The notes under the pieces: model-generated
Seen by the model: the letters and a program-made list of their open reading frames with translations, nothing else
Database searches by the model: none
What the model was told of the DNA's origin: nothing
Shown here: piece by piece, positions 1 through 10,003 of the stretch
How positions within the stretch are numbered: the first letter of the stretch is position 1
Layout of the letters: each line of letters begins with the position of its first letter
Program-made: the position numbers and the translations under genes
Origin: Gammaproteobacteria bacterium
Lineage (GTDB): Bacteria > Pseudomonadota > Gammaproteobacteria > SZUA-229
Reading direction: 5' to 3'
NCBI GenBank assembly: GCA_029882215.1
Contig: JAOULC010000006.1
Coordinates: 1 to 64,000, forward strand
DNA length: 64,000 bases

Positions 1-117
1 CGGGTTACCGAAATGGCCGGTCGGGGTTAAATACTGGATCATTTTTTCAGCCACCCGCGGGTCGACCGGTGTGGTTGCTGCATAGTCAAAATAGATAGGT
101 AAATTTAAATCAGACAC
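1..117 (-). CDS. iscS: Cysteine desulfurase IscS, N-terminal part (runs off the left edge)
   Basis: The minus strand from a GTG at 117 encodes about 39 residues beginning [19 protein letters not shown] and continuing [12 protein letters not shown], then GHFGNP. This closely matches the N-terminus of housekeeping IscS, the PLP enzyme that takes sulfur from cysteine for Fe-S cluster and tRNA thiolation pathways. An AAGG Shine-Dalgarno lies 8 bases upstream of the GTG. The gene follows another cysteine desulfurase by 34 bases and iscR further upstream, as expected in an isc operon. The rest lies outside the window, so PLP lysine and catalytic cysteine cannot be checked. Confidence 0.9.
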   Translation of the reverse strand, partial: MSDLNLPIYFDYAATTPVDPRVAEKMIQYLTPTGHFGNP

Positions 118-151
118 TCGATACACCTTATAATAATTTCGTATTAATTCT

Positions 152-1306
152 TCAAATATTATTTACCGCCAGACTTAAGTTTGGCCGTAAAGTTTCTAAA
201 ATTTCACTGATAGCCCGTATAAATCCTTCTACATCCGCTAGTGTATTATCAATTCCTAAACTCACCCGAATGGCAGCTGATCCAATCCGGTCATCAACGC
301 CCATTGCCTGTAATACATGGCTTGCCTCAACTTTACTGCTGTGACAAGCTGAACCACTGGAAACCGCAAAACCTTTTTTATCCAGCTGCATCAGAAGCGT
401 TTCGCCTTCGATGCCTTCTATGGCGAACAAGGTTGTATTCGGCAAACGCTTTACTTTGTCAGCAAAGATGCGAACCGAAGGAATTTTATGTAAGCCGTCT
501 TCCAGTTTTGCCTGCATTCCGGCAAGTAACTCAGCTCTCGATTGCAATTCTTTTTTCGCCAGTTCAGCCGCCTTGCCAAAACCTACGATGGCAGCGATGT
601 TTTCTGTACCGCTGCGTAAATTCTTTTCCTGTCCGCCACCGACAATAATCGGATCGATCTCAATGCTTTTATCAATAATTAAAGCACCTATCCCACGCGG
701 GCCGTATATTTTATGTGATGATAAAGTCATTAGCTGCACAGGTAATTGCTTTATATCAACTTCAATTTTAGCGACTGCCTGTGAAACATCGGCATGAAAC
801 CAGATACCACGGCTTTTTGCCAGTTCAATGAAAGGTATCAGGTCCTGTATAACACCGGTTTCATTGTTGGCCAGCATGACTGAAATCAGCCGGGTATCAT
901 CATGCAACACCTGTTTGAATGCCGCATCGGTGATCAGACCCTGATCAGTCACCGCTATTATATCTAAAAAGCCGCTCTCTTGTGCGTGCATCTGGGCCGG
1001 CTCGATGACCGATGGGTGTTCTGTCGCGGCAATCGCCAGCCTGGCATTCTGCCATTTTTTACAACTGCCCAGAATGGCAAGATTATTAGCTTCGGTTCCA
1101 CCGGAGGTGAAGATAACCTGTGAAGGCTCAGCATTGACCAGCGCGGCAACCTGTACTCTTGCGTCATCTATCGCCTGCCGGCTTAGACGACCATAACGGT
1201 GCACACTGGAGGGATTACCTATAGTTTGTGTCAGATAGGGCATCATGACAGCGACGACCTGCTCAGGCATAGTAGTGGTCGCATTATTATCCAGATAAAC
1301 CGGCAT
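152..1306 (-). CDS. Cysteine desulfurase, NifS/IscS-like (second copy)
   Basis: This 384-residue class V PLP enzyme should convert cysteine to alanine and leave a persulfide on its active-site cysteine. Visible motifs are the N-terminal [29 protein letters not shown], the PLP lysine in SSHKIYGP (Lys199) and the sulfur-accepting cysteine in SGSACHS (Cys321). It is 20 residues shorter than E. coli IscS and has its own sequence character, so it is not a simple copy of the partial iscS downstream. It sits 20 bases after iscR and 34 bases before iscS, so all three should be cotranscribed from the iscR promoter. Extra NifS-like genes inside isc operons are known in several gammaproteobacteria. Whether this one feeds Fe-S assembly or another acceptor is not visible. 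Confidence 0.93.
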   Translation of the reverse strand: MPVYLDNNATTTMPEQVVAVMMPYLTQTIGNPSSVHRYGRLSRQAIDDARVQVAALVNAEPSQVIFTSGGTEANNLAILGSCKKWQNARLAIAATEHPSVIEPAQMHAQESGFLDIIAVTDQGLITDAAFKQVLHDDTRLISVMLANNETGVIQDLIPFIELAKSRGIWFHADVSQAVAKIEVDIKQLPVQLMTLSSHKIYGPRGIGALIIDKSIEIDPIIVGGGQEKNLRSGTENIAAIVGFGKAAELAKKELQSRAELLAGMQAKLEDGLHKIPSVRIFADKVKRLPNTTLFAIEGIEGETLLMQLDKKGFAVSSGSACHSSKVEASHVLQAMGVDDRIGSAAIRVSLGIDNTLADVEGFIRAISEILETLRPNLSLAVNNI

Positions 1307-1326
1307 TGATTTATAAACCCTGTCTT

Positions 1327-1800
1327 TTACGCAACCTGCTCAGATAATTTTCTAATATCAAGCGTTTCATCCTGGTTACAGGCTGTTTCGAGTGTGTCTT
1401 TATGCGCCATTAAATCGGCCAGTGATATCCCATCGAGGAAACCATGTATCTGACTGCTTAGCTCATCCCATAAGTCATGTGTCAGACAGCGCGGGCCACC
1501 CTGACAATACTCACCATCAGACTCACAACCATTAGCTCGATAGGATTCATCAACCGCAATGATGATTTTTACAATCGAGATATTTTCAGGCACCGTTGAA
1601 AGCTTATAGCCGCCACCGGGTCCGCGGGTACTGCTAACAATGTTACTTTTACGCAATTTGGAAAATAACTGTTCCAGATAAGAAAGAGAAATAGCCTGTC
1701 GCTCAGAAATATCCGCTAAAGAGACCGGGCCTGATTGTTGATGAAAAGCAAGATCCAATACTGCTGTGACAGCATATCGTCCTTTTGTTGTTAGTCGCAT
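1327..1800 (-). CDS. iscR: Rrf2-family Fe-S cluster regulator IscR
   Basis: The protein starts [18 protein letters not shown], the standard IscR N-terminus, with a winged-helix Rrf2 DNA-binding domain. The three cluster-ligand cysteines are visible in the stretch [18 protein letters not shown]. The open frame extends eight codons further upstream, but the ATG at 1800 gives the conserved start and a GAGG ribosome site (CGACGAGGTTTATT). IscR senses Fe-S status and represses its own isc operon when it carries a [2Fe-2S] cluster. It is the first gene of the iscR-desulfurase-iscS unit, and its own promoter carries a good IscR-type site, supporting autoregulation. Confidence 0.95.
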   Translation of the reverse strand: MRLTTKGRYAVTAVLDLAFHQQSGPVSLADISERQAISLSYLEQLFSKLRKSNIVSSTRGPGGGYKLSTVPENISIVKIIIAVDESYRANGCESDGEYCQGGPRCLTHDLWDELSSQIHGFLDGISLADLMAHKDTLETACNQDETLDIRKLSEQVA

Positions 1801-1826
1801 AATAAACCTCGTCGATATCGGCACGA

Positions 1827-1860
1827 AGTATCCTATAACCCAGTAAAATGGTCAACTACT
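1827..1860 (-). promoter_or_regulatory. iscR promoter overlapping a type-1 IscR-like site
   Basis: On the minus strand TTGACC (1855-1850) and GATACT (1832-1827) are separated by 17 bases. The segment AGTTGACCATTTTACTGGGT followed by TAT resembles the E. coli type-1 IscR site: by my comparison about 20 of 25 positions fit the published consensus. The site spans the -35 and spacer, where a repressor would block RNA polymerase. A nearly identical promoter lies upstream of tusE at 19266-19300. Confidence 0.8.
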
Positions 1861-1904
1861 AGTGATCAAAAACCTTACTTTTTAGTGAATATTAGTAGAA
1901 TATG

Positions 1905-2714
1905 CTATTCGAGCGGTTTATCTTCATTTTCAGTGTTCTTAGACTGATGATCAATTTCACAAGGCCCAAGATGCGGCAAGGTATCTATATCCACCTCAGA
2001 ACCCAGTTGTTTTAGCGATTTACACATATTCTCCATTTGCTTGTCCATTGCATGAATATGATCGAGCATATTATTGATGGCCGTGGCAACCGGGTCCGGC
2101 ATATCCTGTGTCGCGCCATAGGCATCAAAGCCAAGCTTTTCAGCAAATTGTTCGCGCTGCTTCTGGATTTCAGATACTTTTTCTTTTTCAGCCTGTGAAC
2201 GAATGATGCGACCCGGAACACCGACAACCGTCGCTTCCTCCGGCACATCCTTCACCACCACCGCATTGGAGCCCACTCTGGCTGCCATGCCAATATTTAT
2301 CGGCCCCAGCACCTTTGCACCGGCACCGATGACCACAAAATCACTCAGTGTCGGGTGACGCTTGCCTTTGTTCCAGGAGGTACCACCCAGCGTTACACCG
2401 TGATAAATCGTGCAGTCATTGCCGATCTCGGCTGTTTCTCCGATCACAACACCCATGCCGTGATCAATAAAGAAACGCCGGCCTATGGTAGCACCGGGAT
2501 GAATTTCAATGCCGGTCAATAGTCTCGCAATATTTGAGACCACTCTTGCCAGCCATTTTAATTTCCAGTGCCACAAGCCATGCGCAATCCGGTGAAAAAT
2601 AATGGCATGAATACCAGGGTATGTTGTAATAACATCAAACACATTGCGCGCCGCCGGATCCCGTTCAAAAACACAGGCGATGTCTTCTTTGATGGTTTTT
2701 ATAAATTTAATCAC
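1905..2714 (-). CDS. cysE: Serine O-acetyltransferase (CysE/EpsC type)
   Basis: The enzyme acetylates L-serine with acetyl-CoA to O-acetylserine, the first step of cysteine synthesis. The 269-residue protein has the left-handed beta-helix of hexapeptide transferases, with motifs [37 protein letters not shown] and the C-terminal GVPGRII. An extra C-terminal tail of about 70 residues is polar and low in complexity. It lies 105 bases upstream of iscR on the same strand and next to desulfurases that consume cysteine, an arrangement seen in other isc operons. iscR has its own promoter in the gap. Upstream, DUF2797 and an aminotransferase may share its transcript. Confidence 0.93.
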   Translation of the reverse strand: MIKFIKTIKEDIACVFERDPAARNVFDVITTYPGIHAIIFHRIAHGLWHWKLKWLARVVSNIARLLTGIEIHPGATIGRRFFIDHGMGVVIGETAEIGNDCTIYHGVTLGGTSWNKGKRHPTLSDFVVIGAGAKVLGPINIGMAARVGSNAVVVKDVPEEATVVGVPGRIIRSQAEKEKVSEIQKQREQFAEKLGFDAYGATQDMPDPVATAINNMLDHIHAMDKQMENMCKSLKQLGSEVDIDTLPHLGPCEIDHQSKNTENEDKPLE

Positions 2715-2743
2715 GCAGTTATCCAGTCTTCAATTAAATAGCG

Positions 2744-3580
2744 TCATTCATGCTCTAGGGCAATATTGTAACCTGTAAATTTACGAATATTCAAAACACC
2801 CGAGTCCAGAATCAAGTATTGCCCTTTAATGCCTTTTAAAACACCTTCAATTTCAGGTGTTTTATCAAAATTAAATGACTTCACTTTTTCAGGGTATTCG
2901 TGCACCGGATAGCTGATATCAACCAGTAACTCTTCATTCAGCGCGGTCAATGCATCTTCACCGTGTACCTTAATCAGCGCATCAATTTCATCTTTACAAC
3001 TGGCTACGATTTCATCACGGTATTTGATCAGATCCACTTCTTCAATCACACCTTTAAGCATCTTGCGCCAGTCAGTCTTGTCAGAGACGTGTTTTTTTAT
3101 CAGCACTTCAAGCAAGCCGGACATCAGGCGATTTTTTACTTTAAAAATGGGCAGCGCCTGAACCGCGCCCTGATCCATCCAGCGCGTTGGTATTTGTGTG
3201 CCTCTGGTGATCCCTACTTTAATGCCTGAGGAATTGGCCAGATAAACAAAATGCGGTTGCATACAAAACTCATCACCCCAGCCCGTGTCGCGACAGGTGC
3301 CTGCAGCATAATGACAGGTTTCTGGTTTCATAATGCACATGTCACATTCAGGCAATGACTTCATACACATATAGCAGTAGCCCTGACTGTAACTTTTTTT
3401 GGTTTTGTCACCGCAGGCAACGCAGGTGATTTCATGCTGGTAAGTCAGTTTTATTTTTTTACCGATGAGTTTATTCATATCAATATAAATAGCGGTACGG
3501 TTATCATGCTGTACCAGAGGTAAACGGTATTGCACGGTATCAGTCAGATCCGTTATCATTTTTCTTAACTTGCCTTGCAT
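2744..3580 (-). CDS. DUF2797 family protein with Cys-rich zinc-ribbon-like region
   Basis: This 278-residue protein matches my memory of DUF2797. The N-terminal third holds many cysteines: CVACGD, CYMCMKSLPECDMC, then C-x4-H and C residues around positions 55-105, which suggests metal binding. It is followed by VYLANSSGIKVGITRGTQIPTRWMDQGA, interrupted here only for reporting; the segment resembles the start of a GIY-YIG-like fold (VYLA...KVGIT). No catalytic role is established. An AGGG ribosome site lies 6 bases before the ATG at 3580. The gene begins 8 bases after the aminotransferase stop and ends 29 bases before cysE, so the three are probably one operon. Confidence 0.8.
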   Translation of the reverse strand: MQGKLRKMITDLTDTVQYRLPLVQHDNRTAIYIDMNKLIGKKIKLTYQHEITCVACGDKTKKSYSQGYCYMCMKSLPECDMCIMKPETCHYAAGTCRDTGWGDEFCMQPHFVYLANSSGIKVGITRGTQIPTRWMDQGAVQALPIFKVKNRLMSGLLEVLIKKHVSDKTDWRKMLKGVIEEVDLIKYRDEIVASCKDEIDALIKVHGEDALTALNEELLVDISYPVHEYPEKVKSFNFDKTPEIEGVLKGIKGQYLILDSGVLNIRKFTGYNIALEHE

Positions 3581-3588
3581 GCTTAACC

Positions 3589-4752
3589 CTATAAATTTTC
3601 TTTTATGTATTGTGTTAACCGCTCAACACCCAGTGCCAGCACATGTACAGGCTGAGTGTAAGCGAAGCGTAAGTACTGACTGGCCTTGTTACTGCCAAAG
3701 TCTTTTCCGGGCGTCACCGCCACTCCTGCCTGCTCTAATAAATCATTTGATAACTGAAAGCTGTCACCGGATAGATGAGAACAGTCCGCGTAGATATAAA
3801 ATGCCCCCTGTGGCTCTGATAAAACTTTAAAGCCCAGCTTTCTTAACTCGGGTAACAGATAATCTCTGCGCTGTTTGAATTCATCGCGCCGGGCATGCAT
3901 GATCTTCAGCGAGGATTCGGAGAAGGCATCTAAAGCGGCATACTGTGCCGGCGTGGAAGCTGCCAGAAAAATATTCTGTGCAATTCTGTCGATGGCATCG
4001 ACCATTTCTTCAGGCACAACCATCCAGCCCAAACGCCAGCCCGTCATGCCAAAGTATTTTGAGAAGCTATTAATCACAACAATCTCATCTGAAACAGATA
4101 AGGCCGTGTAATTTTCAACATCATAAACCAGTCCCTGATAGATCTCGTCGACAATGAGTAAAACATCATGTTTGCGACTGCTTTCAATCAGCGCCCGCAT
4201 CTGTTCTTTTGTCACCAGTGTGCCGGTTGGGTTTGATGGCGATGCAATCATTGCGGCGACTGTGTGCTCAGAGCAGTATGTTTCAATATGCCCTGGTGTT
4301 AATTGATATTCGCTCTCAGGACTTACCGGCACACTGACAGCTTTACCACCAAACAGTCTTACCATGTGTCGATTACAGGGATAGCCCGGATCAGCCATAA
4401 TGACTTCATCACCGGCATTAACCAGTACAGCCAGCGCGAGCTGTAAGGCACCGGATGCACCTGGTGTTATAATAATTCGCTGTGCACTGACGGTAACATT
4501 AAATTCACTCTGGTAATAATCAGCAAGTTTTTCACGCAGCTCTGGTAATCCAAGAGCCGGCGTATAATGTGTTTTTTCATCCGCTAATGACTGTCGACCG
4601 GCCTCAATAACTGGCAGTGGTGACGGGAAATCAGGCTCGCCGATCTCCATGTGAATAATTGAACGCCCCTGAGCTTCAAGTTCGCGAGCCCGCGCTAATA
4701 AGTCCATCACAAAAAATGGCTGAATATTCTGCAGACGATCAGCCAGTTTCAT
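3589..4752 (-). CDS. Class I/II PLP-dependent aminotransferase
   Basis: The 387-residue fold-type I aminotransferase has EIGEPDFPSP near the N-terminus, YTPALGLPELREKLADYY, SPSNPTG, VDEIYQGL and the PLP lysine in NSFSKYFGMTGWRLG. The C-terminal RFAYT supplies the substrate carboxylate-binding arginine. The specific amino acid cannot be told from sequence alone; relatives are annotated as aspartate, alanine or valine-pyruvate aminotransferases. It is the likely first gene of a minus-strand operon with DUF2797 and cysE, so a link to amino acid or sulfur metabolism is plausible but unproven. The divergent M23 peptidase gene starts 109 bases away. Confidence 0.88.
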   Translation of the reverse strand: MKLADRLQNIQPFFVMDLLARARELEAQGRSIIHMEIGEPDFPSPLPVIEAGRQSLADEKTHYTPALGLPELREKLADYYQSEFNVTVSAQRIIITPGASGALQLALAVLVNAGDEVIMADPGYPCNRHMVRLFGGKAVSVPVSPESEYQLTPGHIETYCSEHTVAAMIASPSNPTGTLVTKEQMRALIESSRKHDVLLIVDEIYQGLVYDVENYTALSVSDEIVVINSFSKYFGMTGWRLGWMVVPEEMVDAIDRIAQNIFLAASTPAQYAALDAFSESSLKIMHARRDEFKQRRDYLLPELRKLGFKVLSEPQGAFYIYADCSHLSGDSFQLSNDLLEQAGVAVTPGKDFGSNKASQYLRFAYTQPVHVLALGVERLTQYIKENL

Positions 4753-4861
4753 AAAAATACCCGTTTAAATGTAAACATTAACTTTAACATAATCAGGACT
4801 CTGCTGATATTCATTAGTTTTAGCTGGAACAGACTGTGTAAACAATTTATTATTCTTTGCT

Positions 4862-5704
4862 ATGAAAATTAAATTTAATATCAAACATATTCTGCTGGCT
4901 CTTATACTGTTCACCGGCATGAACAATATTTATGCATTCCCCGCTCACCAGCCCGTTCCCGGTGGCACAGCGGTGGTTGAGTTATCCAGTGCCGACACGC
5001 CTCAGCCAGTGGCGTTTTTTAAAAATCAGCGGGTTGCCGTGCATAAGCATGATGATGCCTGGTATGCGCTGATTGGCTTATCTCTTAACACCAAACCCGG
5101 AGAACAAACGGTTCGCTATCAGTTTGATGATAAGCAATTTTATCAGCACACCTTTACAGTGAAGAAAAAAACCTACGAATCCCAGTACCTCACCGTAAAA
5201 AACAAACGCAAAGTAAACCCGTCTGAGAAGGATATGAAACGTATCCTCAAAGAGAAAGAAATAAAAGCCGCAGCCAAAAACACCTGGACTGAGCAAGCCA
5301 TCAGTACTGAATTTATCCGTCCCGTTGAAGGCCGTATTAGCAGCGTTTTTGGTTTAAGACGCTTCTTCAACAATCAAGCCAGACGGCCCCACTCCGGTCT
5401 GGATATTGCGGCCCCCGAGGGCACCCCTATCAAAGCCATTAGCGATGGCAAAGTGATTCAAACAGGCGATTTTTTCTTCAGCGGCAATATGGTCTACCTG
5501 GATCACGGGCAGGGTGTCATTTCACTTTATGCACATATGCATAAGATTCATGTCAAACCCGGCCAGCTGATCAGGCAGGGCGAGATTATTGGTGAGGTCG
5601 GTGAAACAGGCCGGGTAACTGGCCCGCATTTACACCTGAGCCTGTTACTAAACCGAAGTGCGGTTGATCCCGAGCACTGGCTGCCAGAGACAAAAACACA
5701 GTAA
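4862..5704 (+). CDS. Exported M23-family (LytM) metallopeptidase
   Basis: The 280-residue protein has a signal peptide (KHILLALILFTGMNNIYAF, cleavage probably after YA) and should act in the periplasm. The N-terminal half looks like a beta-rich domain (residues about 30-105). A lysine-rich linker leads to the LytM domain, with zinc ligands in HSGLDIAAPEGTP and HLHLSLLLN and the AHMHK strand. These support an active D,D-endopeptidase that cuts peptidoglycan cross-links rather than a degenerate EnvC/NlpD-type activator. It stands alone, divergent from the aminotransferase and followed by infA after 117 bases. Confidence 0.88.
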   Translation: MKIKFNIKHILLALILFTGMNNIYAFPAHQPVPGGTAVVELSSADTPQPVAFFKNQRVAVHKHDDAWYALIGLSLNTKPGEQTVRYQFDDKQFYQHTFTVKKKTYESQYLTVKNKRKVNPSEKDMKRILKEKEIKAAAKNTWTEQAISTEFIRPVEGRISSVFGLRRFFNNQARRPHSGLDIAAPEGTPIKAISDGKVIQTGDFFFSGNMVYLDHGQGVISLYAHMHKIHVKPGQLIRQGEIIGEVGETGRVTGPHLHLSLLLNRSAVDPEHWLPETKTQ

Positions 5705-5821
5705 AAACTTCCTTAAAGTGTTTTTTTTGCTCAAATAATCCTCTTTTGGCTCTTTTAGCTTGCGTATTACCGTGATTTATTGATAATGGAGCCGCTTATT
5801 TTAATATGATTCAGGAACACA

Positions 5822-6040
5822 ATGGCAAAAGAAGAAGCATTACAAATGGAAGGCGTTGTTATTGATACGCTACCTAACACTACATTTAAAGTTGAACTAG
5901 AAAACGGTCACGTCGTAAACGCACATATATCTGGTCGTATGCGTAAAAACTACATCCGTATCATGACCGGTGACAAAGTCACTATTGAACTGACTCCTTA
6001 CGACTTATCCAAAGGTCGCATCGTATACCGCAGTAAATAA
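5822..6040 (+). CDS. infA: Translation initiation factor IF-1
   Basis: This is a full-length 72-residue IF-1, a single OB-fold protein that binds the 30S A site during initiation. It starts [20 protein letters not shown] and ends with [10 protein letters not shown], matching the family from end to end. The upstream sequence has an AGGA ribosome site (ATTCAGGAACACAATG). A strong terminator follows within 31 bases, so it is monocistronic. Its position beside clpA is shared with many gammaproteobacteria. Confidence 0.98.
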   Translation: MAKEEALQMEGVVIDTLPNTTFKVELENGHVVNAHISGRMRKNYIRIMTGDKVTIELTPYDLSKGRIVYRSK

Positions 6041-6070
6041 GCTCACCGAAACAGCTGTACAAATTCCATA

Positions 6071-6100
6071 AAAAAAGCCAGTGATTAGCTGGCTTTTTTT
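6071..6100 (+). terminator. Intrinsic terminator of infA, probably bidirectional with clpA
   Basis: A stem of AAAAAAGCCAG and CTGGCTTTTTT with a 7-base loop is followed by T residues on the plus strand and by A/T symmetry on the minus strand. It sits between the convergent infA and clpA. The same stem core recurs at 18826 and 32762. Confidence 0.9.
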
Positions 6101-6121
6101 ATACTGCTATTTATTGTCACA

Positions 6122-8386
6122 TTATCCTGCGACAGCTTCTTTTTCGGGTAACTCCAGCTTCAGGCCATCATCATTAGCCGTAATAATCACTTTACCCCCC
6201 TTACTCAGTGAACCGAATAAAAGCTCATCGGCCAGTGGTGTTCGGATCTGCTCCTGAATCAGCCTAGCCATTGGGCGCGCGCCCATCTTCGGATCATAGC
6301 CATTCTCAGCCAGCCAGTCTCTGGCCAGTTCATCGATAATGATCTCGACCTTCTTCTGTTCCAGCTGATGCTCAAGCTCAATAATAAACTTATCAACCAC
6401 ACTCGCAATATTACGCTTATCCAGTGAATTAAACTGTACAATCGCATCCAGACGATTTCTGAACTCCGGAGTAAAACTGCGTTTTATTTCTTCCATGCCA
6501 TCGGTTTCATGTGTTTGCTCCATGAAGCCCAGGCTACGGCGGCTCATCACCTGCGCACCGGCATTGGTGGTCATGATAATGATGACATTTCTAAAGTCGG
6601 TTTTACGTCCGTTACTATCGGTTAGCGTGCCATGATCCATGACCTGCAAGAGCAGATTGAATACTTCCGGATGGGCTTTTTCAATTTCATCCATCAGCAG
6701 TACACAGTGCGGATTTTTGTTGACCGCTTCTGTCAATAACCCCCCCTGATCAAAACCCACATAACCCGGCGGTGCACCAATTAGCCTTGAAACTGTATGA
6801 CGCTCCATGTATTCAGACATATCAAAGCGAATAAGCTCAACACCCATCGATTTAGCCAGCTGCTTACTGACTTCTGTTTTACCAACACCTGTGGGGCCAG
6901 CAAACAGGAAGGATCCAATGGGTTTATCGGGATGACCTAAACCTGAGCGAGACATCTTAATCGCCGAGGTTATACGGTCTATCGCTTCATCCTGACCAAA
7001 TACAACCAGTTTTAAGTTGCGATCAAGCTTTAACAGCACATCGGTATCTGATGCTGAAATGGTCTTGGACGGAATACGGGCAATTTGTGCAACAATATGT
7101 TCAATATCCGTTACCGAAATTGACTTGGTTTTTCCGCTATCGCTCTCTTTGGCTTTTACCCGGCGGCTGGCACCGGCCTCATCAATAATATCAATCGCTT
7201 TATCCGGCAGGAAGCGGTCGGTAATAAACCGCGCCGATAACTCTGCTGCCGCTTTTAATGCATTAAGGCTGTATTTAACCTCGTGATGTTCTTCAAAGCG
7301 GGACTTCAAGCCTTTAAGAATATCTATGGTTTCTTCAACACTGGGCTCGTTAACATCAATCTTCTGGAACCGTCTCGCCAATGCATGATCCTTTTCAAAA
7401 ATACCGCGGTACTCCTGATAGGTTGTTGAACCCATACAGCGTAATTCACCATTGGCCAACATTGGTTTGATCAGGTTAGATGCATCCATCACCCCGCCAG
7501 ACGCAGAGCCGGCACCAATAATGGTATGGATCTCATCAATGAACAATATGGCATGCTCATCCTGTTTTAATTGTTTCAGAATTCCCTTTAGTCGCTTTTC
7601 AAAGTCGCCCCGGTATTTTGTACCTGCAACCAGCGCACCCAAATCTAATGAATAGATTGTGCTTTTAGCCAGTATAGAAGGCACATCTTTATCAACAATT
7701 TTCTTTGCCAGACCTTCGGCTATGGCTGTTTTACCAACGCCTGACTCACCTACAAATAGTGGATTGTTTTTTCGCCGCCGGCATAAAATTTGCACTGTGC
7801 GCTCTATTTCATATTCACGACCGATGAGCGGATCAATCTTGCCCTGTGCAGCCCTGATGTTAAGATTAGTTGCAAACTGCTCCAGTGGCTGTGTGTTGCC
7901 ACCTTCAGTGACATCATCACTCGCTTCGGATACTCCATCATCGGTATCTTCATTAATACGAGAAATACCATGCGAGATATAGTTCACTACATCCAGCCTG
8001 TTAATATTATTCTGGTTGAGTAAATATACGGCCTGCGACTCCTGCTCACCAAAAATGGCTACCAGTACATTAGCACCGGTCACTTCTTTTTTACCCGATG
8101 ACTGAACATGGAACACCGCTCTTTGCAAAACACGCTGAAAACCCAGTGTTGGCTGAACTTCTCTTTCCATATTGATATCAAGCTGAGGCGTACTTTCTAA
8201 CAAATAAGATCTCAGATCCCTGCGCAGATTATCAAAATCGACACCGCAAGCCCTGAGTACACTATTGGCTGAATTATTATCAAGCAAAGCCAGAAGTAAA
8301 TGCTCGACAGTGATGAATTCATGGCGTTTTTCACGCGCCTCTTTAAAAGCCTGGTTGAGCGACTCTTCTAACTCTTTACTCAACAT
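6122..8386 (-). CDS. clpA: ATP-dependent Clp protease ATP-binding subunit ClpA
   Basis: The 754-residue AAA+ unfoldase has an N-terminal Clp_N double repeat (about 1-145), a first ATPase domain with GESGVGKT and LFIDEIHT, and a second with GPTGVGKT and [15 protein letters not shown]. The LGF tripeptide before [11 protein letters not shown] corresponds to the ClpP-binding loop, so it should dock to ClpP. Its length equals that of family members. The adaptor clpS lies 65 bases upstream on the same strand, the usual pairing, so both are likely cotranscribed. It degrades N-end-rule and ssrA-tagged proteins in relatives. Confidence 0.97.
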   Translation of the reverse strand: MLSKELEESLNQAFKEAREKRHEFITVEHLLLALLDNNSANSVLRACGVDFDNLRRDLRSYLLESTPQLDINMEREVQPTLGFQRVLQRAVFHVQSSGKKEVTGANVLVAIFGEQESQAVYLLNQNNINRLDVVNYISHGISRINEDTDDGVSEASDDVTEGGNTQPLEQFATNLNIRAAQGKIDPLIGREYEIERTVQILCRRRKNNPLFVGESGVGKTAIAEGLAKKIVDKDVPSILAKSTIYSLDLGALVAGTKYRGDFEKRLKGILKQLKQDEHAILFIDEIHTIIGAGSASGGVMDASNLIKPMLANGELRCMGSTTYQEYRGIFEKDHALARRFQKIDVNEPSVEETIDILKGLKSRFEEHHEVKYSLNALKAAAELSARFITDRFLPDKAIDIIDEAGASRRVKAKESDSGKTKSISVTDIEHIVAQIARIPSKTISASDTDVLLKLDRNLKLVVFGQDEAIDRITSAIKMSRSGLGHPDKPIGSFLFAGPTGVGKTEVSKQLAKSMGVELIRFDMSEYMERHTVSRLIGAPPGYVGFDQGGLLTEAVNKNPHCVLLMDEIEKAHPEVFNLLLQVMDHGTLTDSNGRKTDFRNVIIIMTTNAGAQVMSRRSLGFMEQTHETDGMEEIKRSFTPEFRNRLDAIVQFNSLDKRNIASVVDKFIIELEHQLEQKKVEIIIDELARDWLAENGYDPKMGARPMARLIQEQIRTPLADELLFGSLSKGGKVIITANDDGLKLELPEKEAVAG

Positions 8387-8451
8387 ATTACTGCCTCATT
8401 TATTAATATCGAAGTTTTCAAAAATACATCCTGTAAAAACCCCTATTTAAA

Positions 8452-8775
8452 TCAGTCTTCTTCCATTGAACACATTAAAGGGTGCTGGTTTTGCCGGGAA
8501 TACTCATTAACCTGTGCCACTTTAGTTTCAGCAATATCTTTGCTATACACACCACAGATACCTTTTCCCTTTGTATGAACCATCATCATGACCTGCACAG
8601 CATTTTCCCGGTTCATATTGAAAAAACCCTGTAAAATCTGGATCACAAATTCCATTGGCGTAAAGTCATCATTCATTAAAAACACCTTGTATCGTTTTGG
8701 TGGTTTTAATTTCGGTTTGTCTTCCTCTACCGCCAGACCATCATCATGGTCATTTTTAAATTCTTTATCACTCAT
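8452..8775 (-). CDS. clpS: ClpS adaptor for ClpA (N-end rule)
   Basis: The 107-residue protein has an acidic N-terminal extension and the conserved core KVFLMNDDFTPMEFV (substrate pocket), then MMMVHTKGKGICGVYSKDIAETK. ClpS binds the Clp_N domain of ClpA and delivers substrates with N-terminal Leu, Phe, Trp or Tyr. It lies directly upstream of clpA. A 338-base gap with no gene lies on its other side; the cspD found there in some relatives is absent. Confidence 0.97.
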   Translation of the reverse strand: MSDKEFKNDHDDGLAVEEDKPKLKPPKRYKVFLMNDDFTPMEFVIQILQGFFNMNRENAVQVMMMVHTKGKGICGVYSKDIAETKVAQVNEYSRQNQHPLMCSMEED

Positions 8776-9113
8776 GCTCAGTACTTTAAGTGTAGTTTAT
8801 TGTTTCGCTTTTCAAGTGAAAAATTGTTTCTTTCATCGGTAATGTTTACATAATTGTAATGATTACAACACCAAAATAGAAACAATTAACCTGACTAGCG
8901 CCATCCGCGTATCATGCAAGGTCACTGATCTCCGTTTCATGACCGAATAACTCATGTTTTAGATTCATGATCAGTCAGTTTAATCAAGTCAGTCACAGCA
9001 ATACGACCTGTGTTTTATCTAAAATGTGGCCAGTTAAATATCTTTAACAGATTTTACCATAGGGATGAATCAAGGTAGCCCTGAATTTAACGTTGAATTA
9101 AATAAGTGATAGC
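8776..9113. other. Intergenic region upstream of clpS, no gene seen
   Basis: This 338-base AT-rich stretch lies between clpS and the TSUP gene. It should contain the clpS-clpA promoter near 8800-8900. I found no convincing reading frame, RNA gene or repeat in it. Confidence 0.5.
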
Positions 9114-9851
9114 CTACTTGAGGAATAACATCAAACCCGATAATAACAATATTACACTTATAATTTGGTTAAACCGTTGCTTAGTGATTTTCAAATGAAT
9201 GCGATGACCAATAAATAAACCTAATATAAGCACAGGTAATGCCATCGCCGCCATAATCAGTGCGTCTGCCGGATAAAAGCCACCCGCACTATAAGCACTG
9301 ATTCTTATCGCACCGTCAAATAAAAAAATAAAAACGATGGTGGCTCGAAACGCGGACTTGTTTAATTGCCGAAGTTTGAGATAGGTAACATAGAACGGCC
9401 CGCCAGTGCCGAATAACGCACCCACTAAACCAGCCAAGAATCCTGCAGGCATCGCCCAATAGCGGTTTTTCACTGCGGTGTTTTCAGGTCGCAGAGAATA
9501 CAGTGCATAGCTCATAACAAAAACAGCTAATGCTTTATTTAGCCAGTACAAATCGACTTGTTTAAACAGCCACAGAGCGACTAACACACCCATTATTGAA
9601 AATGGCAAAACCAGCCAGCAATCGCGCCAGACAACGTGTTCACGTAACTGGTAGGCCTGAATAAGCGTACCGCTATAACTGATAAGACCCAGCACAGGAA
9701 CGATAACCGTTAATGGCGCAACCAGCGCCAGTAGTGGAACGGCCAGCAAGCCTGAACCAAACCCTGCCATGCCTTTGATGATATAAGCGCCGAGTAAAAC
9801 CAGCGCCATAAATATCAGACCAGAAAGGCCAACAGAATCGATCAGGCTCAT
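9114..9851 (-). CDS. TSUP (TauE/SafE) family membrane transporter
   Basis: The 245-residue protein has about eight hydrophobic segments and the two TSUP repeats: GMAGFGSGLLAVPLLAL in the first half and GALFGTGGPFYVTYLK in the second. Family members move sulfite, sulfoacetate or other small organic anions across the inner membrane. The substrate cannot be inferred here. It stands apart from mtnA (152-base gap with a hairpin) and has no obvious sulfonate gene beside it. Confidence 0.85.
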   Translation of the reverse strand: MSLIDSVGLSGLIFMALVLLGAYIIKGMAGFGSGLLAVPLLALVAPLTVIVPVLGLISYSGTLIQAYQLREHVVWRDCWLVLPFSIMGVLVALWLFKQVDLYWLNKALAVFVMSYALYSLRPENTAVKNRYWAMPAGFLAGLVGALFGTGGPFYVTYLKLRQLNKSAFRATIVFIFLFDGAIRISAYSAGGFYPADALIMAAMALPVLILGLFIGHRIHLKITKQRFNQIISVILLLSGLMLFLK

Positions 9852-9925
9852 AGTTTTATAAAGAAACCAGATTGAAGTAAAAGATTAAGAAACAGGGTGC
9901 TATAGCAATTTCTTAGCATAAAGAG

Positions 9926-9953
9926 CACAGGGGCACCCATGTATGCCCCTGTG
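9926..9953 (-). terminator. Ten-base-pair hairpin after mtnA
   Basis: CACAGGGGCA and TGCCCCTGTG form a perfect 10-bp stem with an 8-base loop, located 51 bases past the mtnA stop. On the minus strand only a weak T-rich stretch follows, so termination may be inefficient or factor-dependent. Confidence 0.55.
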
Positions 9954-10003
9954 ATCCTGGATGGTTGTTAGAGAGCAATTAATTGCAGATCAAATCTGTT
10001 TTG

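Noticed and set aside
241-797. Two plus-strand frames of 135 and 128 codons over the cysteine desulfurase gene
   Set aside because: They are antisense to a clear NifS-family gene and show no family features.
8776-9113. A cspD-like gene upstream of clpS
   Set aside because: No frame with cold-shock motifs is present in this gap.
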